A DNA stretch of 64,000 bases. It comes from Chlorophyllum brunneum. Lineage: Eukaryota > Basidiomycota > Agaricomycetes > Agaricales > Agaricaceae. The stretch's first letter is position 1; every line of letters starts with the position of its first letter. The position numbers were made by a program, and so were the translations under genes. The stretch is from NCBI GenBank assembly GCA_963576785.1, contig OY756150.1, forward strand, positions 1,054,001 to 1,118,000, in the 5' to 3' direction. The notes below the pieces were generated by a model. It was not told the DNA's origin, searched no databases, and saw only the letters and a list, made by a program, of their open reading frames with translations. This document shows, one piece after another, positions 59,910-64,000 of the stretch.

Positions 59910-61545
59910 TCAAGGACAAAAAGTCAACGTATAGTCGGCTTCGAGACCGGAGTCGCAGGTCCAGAGAGCGGTGCCGCTGGATTCGTCAAAAGCATAGACA
60001 TAGGAATTGGGACAGTTACTCTTGAAGAAGTCGTAGAAATCAACACCTGAAAGAAGCTGTGAGGATCACTTCTGAATCTTTACAGGTGAACGTACCAGAG
60101 GGTGGACAGGTAGCCGGCGTGTTGTGACTTCCGGAGCAACAATTGGGAGAGTCAGCTGGCGGGGAATCCCTCGTATCAGCGACAGCAGGCTGGTGCTACA
60201 CATCGGGACGTACCTTGGTTACCGTCAATGTTAGCGACGCAAGCACTCTTGCACCCAACAGGGCCCCCTGTCGAGTCGAAAGGGCCTTTCAATTGATCAG
60301 GACCTGATGGGACTTGTCAGTCGAACAGCCATAAGCCACAAGCGTCAACCTCACAGATGGGTCCAAGATCAACAGGACATTCCGCCGTTGGACAACCCTT
60401 GTTGTTTGTGATTCTCATTGGAAGGTTGAAACCATCGACAAGTGAAACTGTAGTGGCCGCATTGAGCGATCATTGCAAAAAATCAGCTAAAAGTAGCTAA
60501 CCATCGTAGAAGTCTCTATTCCCATCGCCCTGAAGAGTCCATTCAGCAACACTCGCCGGTGGAACACCCTGTTCAGTCGCCTCAGTCCGCAGTAGGTGAT
60601 CACTGGTTAACCAGTCGACACTCACAGTTCCCGTATGGGGGTCACAGAGAAGGCCCCCGTTGCAGCCACCGTCAAGACACGAGTTTGGTCCTGGATTTGT
60701 ACTGAAATCGCAGTTTCGACGACCCTACATCCCAAGTATTTCTCAGCGTCCAGACCAAGTTTTCAGAGTGCAAAACCTACCCAGATCCTTCCCGCCTTCC
60801 AGTCGTCGGGAACGTTGAAGGTCACCGACGTGCCCGCGGATGCTTCCCACCTGACCATAGGTTCATCTAAGCCCCATGTGATACAGAGTAGTGGACAAAC
60901 TTACCCTGTGGCTTGGTCTGGGACGCTTTGACCGACGTTCAGGTCGGTGAAGATCTATTCTTTCATGAGTTTCAGAATAGCTACTGGGAGTAGGGGGGGT
61001 ACCGCTGGCCTGGGACAACCAGTGTAGCTTAGTTAGTTTTCGGGAGAAAATGATACTAACCAAATTGCGAATGAGCAACCATTGGTAACCTGGGAGCATT
61101 AAACACCGGAACATTAGTTTCCGACCAAGCCTCACTCACCGTGAAAGTGCGCGCGGCAGAACCCGATGCGACAGCGATGATAGTCAAAAAGAGCTTCATC
61201 ATGGGTCGAATTGAGAGAGGGGGCAGATCCTGTGAGGGGTTCGGTGGCAGCCTTTTATCCCTGAATCCCGGTCTAATCATATCTTATAAGATACCAGCAG
61301 AATTCCCCGATCAGTTTCGTGTTCTAATTTGTCTTACCCAAAAATCCACTGGTATATGGGGCGCAGTTCTCCGGTGTCCATGACAAACCAGTTTTGCACT
61401 CGGGGGCTGGGCGTTGGAGTAAATTATTTTTGGCACTCCTACTGCCGGCGTGGTATTTCGCGTGCACAACCATCGGCGAGGGCTTCGCGCGAAGCGGTAA
61501 ACACCCACATTCTGGTTCCCTGATATTCTTGGAAACCGATTGTAC
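59382..61545 (-). repeat. Duplicated unit, copy A (TLP3 with flanks)
   Basis: Copy A and copy B (61831 to beyond 64000) correspond at an offset of about 2.45 kb, through intergenic DNA, gene, promoter and upstream DNA. Anchor matches are GTGGTCAAAAG (59385 and 61833), GAGCTAAGAGACCGCGACAA (59476 and 61916) and CATCGGCGAGGGCTTC (61471 and 63925). Confidence 0.85.
59910..61202 (-). CDS. Thaumatin-like protein 3
   Basis: Start ATG 61202 gives a signal peptide MMKLFLTIIAVASGSAA (a second ATG at 61199 would drop one Met). The mature part reads RTFTVTNGCSFAIW, PAIFTDLNVGQSVPDQATGW, EASAGTSVTFNVPDDWKAGR, RRNCDFSTNPGPNSCLDGGC, NGGLLCDPHTGT, GVPPASVAEWTLQGDGNRDF then YD, VSLVDGFNLPMRITNNKGCP, TAECPVDLGPIC, PVGCKSACVANIDGNQ, PNCCSGSHNTPATCPPSG, DFFKSNCPNSYVYAFDESSG and DYTLTFCP, ending at 59910. 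Family Cys and acidic-cleft positions are kept. Intron borders are GT/AG and in frame. An ATAAAA lies 51 bp upstream of the start. It is the closest relative of TLP4. Confidence 0.9.
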
Positions 61546-62361
61546 AAAAGTGGCGGGAATCTGCATTTTCCTTGTGGATGCCATGTTGTCGGGTAGGGAA
61601 TAGAAAAGTAGACCAGCGACGCCCTTTGGCCTGATTGAGCCGGTGTTAATTCTAAGGCTAGGCAGAGGCACAGGTGATCATTCCGGTACTAGAGTGTGGT
61701 TTGGTTCGCGAAGCGTTACATTCTGTGACATCTCGACGCCAATCGTTTCTTCTGCACTTTTCCCACTGTTGCGTCCAGGTGCCGCAATAGTCACACCTCA
61801 AGTTAGGGTTGTGGCAGATGAGGACTGTGTGGTGGTCAAAAGCGTCTTGAGGAAGCTACGGAAGGTGAGAGGCCAGTTATAGTACCCAAATTACATCTAC
61901 AGGCATGAAGATTCCGGAGCTAAGAGACCGCGACAAACGGAGTTACCGACCATCAGGCTGGTCGGTGAATGTGCCACTGTCAGCATGCGTTTTATCCATG
62001 CATAACTCAAGTTTATTCCTCGACCAGGGGAGAGGTGCTGGAGACAGTTCCAAGAGGTCCGTCACATGTGGGATGTCGAAACCGTCTCAGGACTAGCTCG
62101 GGACCGAAAATAGACGATAGCCTCGTCAGAGAACCTCATCGCGCGTTTGCACGTGAAAGAGATCAGGGAGTGAATTAGCTGCTCCGAACATATCTTATGG
62201 CTCATGCCTACTTCTTGGGTATAGGTATCTATTCAAGTTATGGTTCATCTGGAGCTCTTACCAATTAAACTAATTTTACCTCTTTTATTCAGAGTTCTCG
62301 GTCAACAACTCGATGTGGCAGACGGTTGGCATGATGGAATACATAACAGCTCGTCCAATGT
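61203..62361. other. Spacer TLP3-TLP4
   Basis: The right half (from about 61830) repeats the spacer at 59382-59909. The left part is the upstream region of TLP3, matched again at 63658-64000. A 79-codon plus-strand frame at 61643-61882 ends in VVVKSVLRKLRKVRG, the counterpart of the short frame in copy A. I see no supported gene. Confidence 0.5.
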
Positions 62362-63657
62362 TCAAGGACAAAAAGTCAACGTATAGTCGGCTCCAAGACC
62401 GGTGTCACAGATCCAAGGGACCCTGGGTTCGTCAAAAGTGTAGACATATGAATCGGGGCAGTTACCCTTGAAGAAGTCGTAGAAATCAACACCTTAAGAT
62501 GACTATGAGAACCCCTTCCAAAAACTCTACTGGTGAACGTACCAGAGGGCGGACAGGTCGCCGGAGTATTGTGACTTCCGGTGCAGCAATTTGGAGAGTC
62601 AGCTGATGAGCAGATACATGAATCGATCAGCAATAATACAGCAATAATAGCCGAGTGCCACACTCCAGGACGCACTTGGGTCACCGTCAATGTTAGCAAG
62701 GCAAGCACTCTTGCACCCAACAGGGGCCCCTGTCGAGTCGAAAGGGCCTCTTAATTGATCAGGACCTAGTGGGACCTGTTAGTCGAACAGCCATAAGCCG
62801 CGAGAGTCGACCTCACAGATGGGTCCAAGATCAACAGGACATTCCGCCGTTGGACAGCCCTGACTGCTTGTGATTCTCATAGGAAGGTTGAAGCCATCGA
62901 CAAGTGAAACTGTATCGGCCGTATTGAGTGAACATGCCAAAAAATCAGCAAAAAGCAACGCTAACCATCGTAGAAGTCTCTATTCCCATCGCCCTGAAGA
63001 GTCCATTCAGCAAAGCTAGCGGGGGGGACACCCTGTACAGTCGCTTTAGCACGTAGCGGGTGGTCACTGTTTACCCAGTCAACACTCACAGTTCCTGTAT
63101 GGGGGTCACAGAGAAGGCCCCCGTTGCAGCCACCGTCAAGACACGAGTTTGGTCCTGGATTTGTACTGAAATCGCAGTTTCGACGACCCTATATCCCAAC
63201 CATTCAGTATCCAAACCGGGTTCCAGAGTGAAAATTTACCCAGATCCTTCCCGCCTTCCAGTCATCGGGAACGTTGAAGGTCACCGACGTGCCCGAGGGT
63301 GCTTCCCACCTGACCACAGGTCAATGTGAGTCCTTTGTAATACAGAGTAGTTGATGAATTTACCCTGTGGGTTGGTCTGGGACACTCTTACCGACGCTCA
63401 GGTCGGTGAAGATCTATTCTTTCGTGAGGTTCAGAATAGCTACGTAGACTAGAGCCGTACCGCTGGCCTGAGACAACTCGGTCAGTTTTGTTAGGTCTTG
63501 AGAGAAAATGATACTAACCAGATTGTGAACGAGCAACTATTGGTAACCTGGAGGCAATGAATGTCTGAACATGGCGGTTCCCGACGAGTCCACTCACCGT
63601 GAAGGTACGAGCAGCGGAACCCGACGCGATAGCAACGAGGGTCCAAAAATGTTTCAT
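62362..63657 (-). CDS. Thaumatin-like protein 4
   Basis: Start ATG 63657 (MKHFWTLVAIASGSAA as signal peptide, then RTFTV). It follows TLP3 closely: TNSCSFTIW, DLSVGKSVPDQPTGW, EAPSGTSVTFNVPDDWKAGR, RRNCDFSTNPGPNSCLDGGC, GVPPASFAEWTLQGDGNRDF then YD, VSLVDGFNLPMRITSSQGCP, PVGCKSACLANIDGDP, PNCCTGSHNTPATCPPSG, DFFKGNCPDSYVYTFDEP, then WICDTGLGADYTLTFCP ending at 62362. Compared with TLP3 it has lost two codons after DE near 62415-62430, so DESSGTALW becomes DEPRVPW, without breaking the frame. The intron after the GDP motif uses a donor A|GTGCGT that replaces G|GTACGT. A TATA-like AATAAAA lies about 65 bp upstream. Probably expressed, but drifting. Confidence 0.85.
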
Positions 63658-64000
63658 CGTAAGTCGAACTTAAAGAGGGGGCAGATCCTGGAGAATCTGC
63701 GAGGGGATTCTCTGGTAGCTTTTTATTCCTGAATCCCGATTCAATCATATCTCATGGGGTAATAGCATAATTCTCCAATCAATTTCTTGTCCTCACTCGC
63801 CGGACCTTAAAATATCACCAGCATATGGGCCGCAGTTTTCTGATGCCCATGACAAACCGAGTTGTAGCGTTGAAGTAACCTATTTTTGGCGGCCCCTAGT
63901 CGGTGCGATATATCGCATGCACAATCATCGGCGAGGGCTTCTTGCGAAGCGGCACGCACAGCGCACGCTAGTTCTGTGATATTCTTGGAAAATGGTTGTG
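63658..64000. promoter_or_regulatory. TLP4 upstream region
   Basis: It is the counterpart of 61203-61545 upstream of TLP3, including the ATAAA-type box and a conserved CATCGGCGAGGGCTTC block at 63925. Sequence kept in both copies may be shared promoter DNA or just recent duplication. Confidence 0.45.

Larger units (their letters stand above)
61831..64000 (-). repeat. Duplicated unit, copy B (TLP4 with flanks, runs off window)
   Basis: This is the second copy of the unit of about 2.45 kb, at roughly 80-90% visible identity to copy A with scattered small gaps. The window ends inside its upstream flank, so a further copy to the right is possible. Confidence 0.82.

Noticed and set aside
59547..60050. 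Plus-strand 167-codon frame
   Set aside because: It overlaps the TLP3 3' exons on the other strand and is broken in the duplicate copy.

Overview
The window looks like chromosomal DNA of a mushroom-forming basidiomycete (Agaricomycetes). The signs are many short (about 40-120 bp) GT-AG introns, a fungal fruit-body lectin relic, NACHT-type NLR genes, Zn2Cys6 transcription factors, F-box proteins and fungal thaumatin-like proteins. Exon joins were worked out by eye from splice sites and reading frame, so gene ends and small exons are approximate. No tRNA, rRNA, CRISPR array or intact transposon was recognised.

Left part (1-25 kb). Two related CorA-like membrane proteins lie on the minus strand (1-2016, cut by the window edge, and 7230-9769). 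Between them is a decayed copy of the RNase P/MRP subunit gene RPP1 (4253-5551). An ArsB/NhaD-type permease (10319-12090) and the small ER protein Asterix/PAT10 (12413-12930) follow on the plus strand. Then come an NLR relic that has lost its ATPase core (13038-14413), an F-box/WD40 protein (14782-18079), a possible tiny membrane protein (19473-19724), a fruit-body lectin pseudogene with a stop and a frameshift (19894-20321), and a small serine/proline-rich conserved protein (22680-23713).

Middle part (25-47 kb). This is the ordinary gene-dense stretch: a polyQ-rich Zn2Cys6 transcription factor (TF1), a TB2/DP1 (REEP/Yop1-like) ER-shaping protein, a BAH-PHD chromatin protein whose PHD finger seems split by a long insertion, a multi-pass membrane protein with a long tail, the ribosome-biogenesis WD40 protein SOF1/DCAF13, mitochondrial NADP isocitrate dehydrogenase, and an F-box protein.

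Right part (47-64 kb). TF2 (47715-52701) is a paralogue of TF1 with the same domain order and even the same four-residue micro-exon. Its polyQ C-terminus is replaced, inside one uninterrupted 678-codon exon, by a NACHT/NLR-like module with broken Walker A and Walker B motifs. Only 140 bp upstream, on the same strand, is a NACHT gene with an intact P-loop (52842-55625). This transcription factor-NACHT fusion beside an apparently active NACHT partner is the most unusual object in the window. Beyond it lie a scrap of the isocitrate dehydrogenase 3' end and a tandem array of four thaumatin-like protein genes. The last two sit in a duplicated unit of about 2.45 kb that includes their intergenic DNA.

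How the genes may work together: SOF1 serves housekeeping ribosome processing, with the RPP1 relic a dead extra copy of a related RNA-processing factor. The NLRs, the lectin relic and the secreted thaumatin-like array fit non-self recognition and defence or cell-wall remodelling. The CorA-like pair and the permease are inorganic-ion transport candidates.
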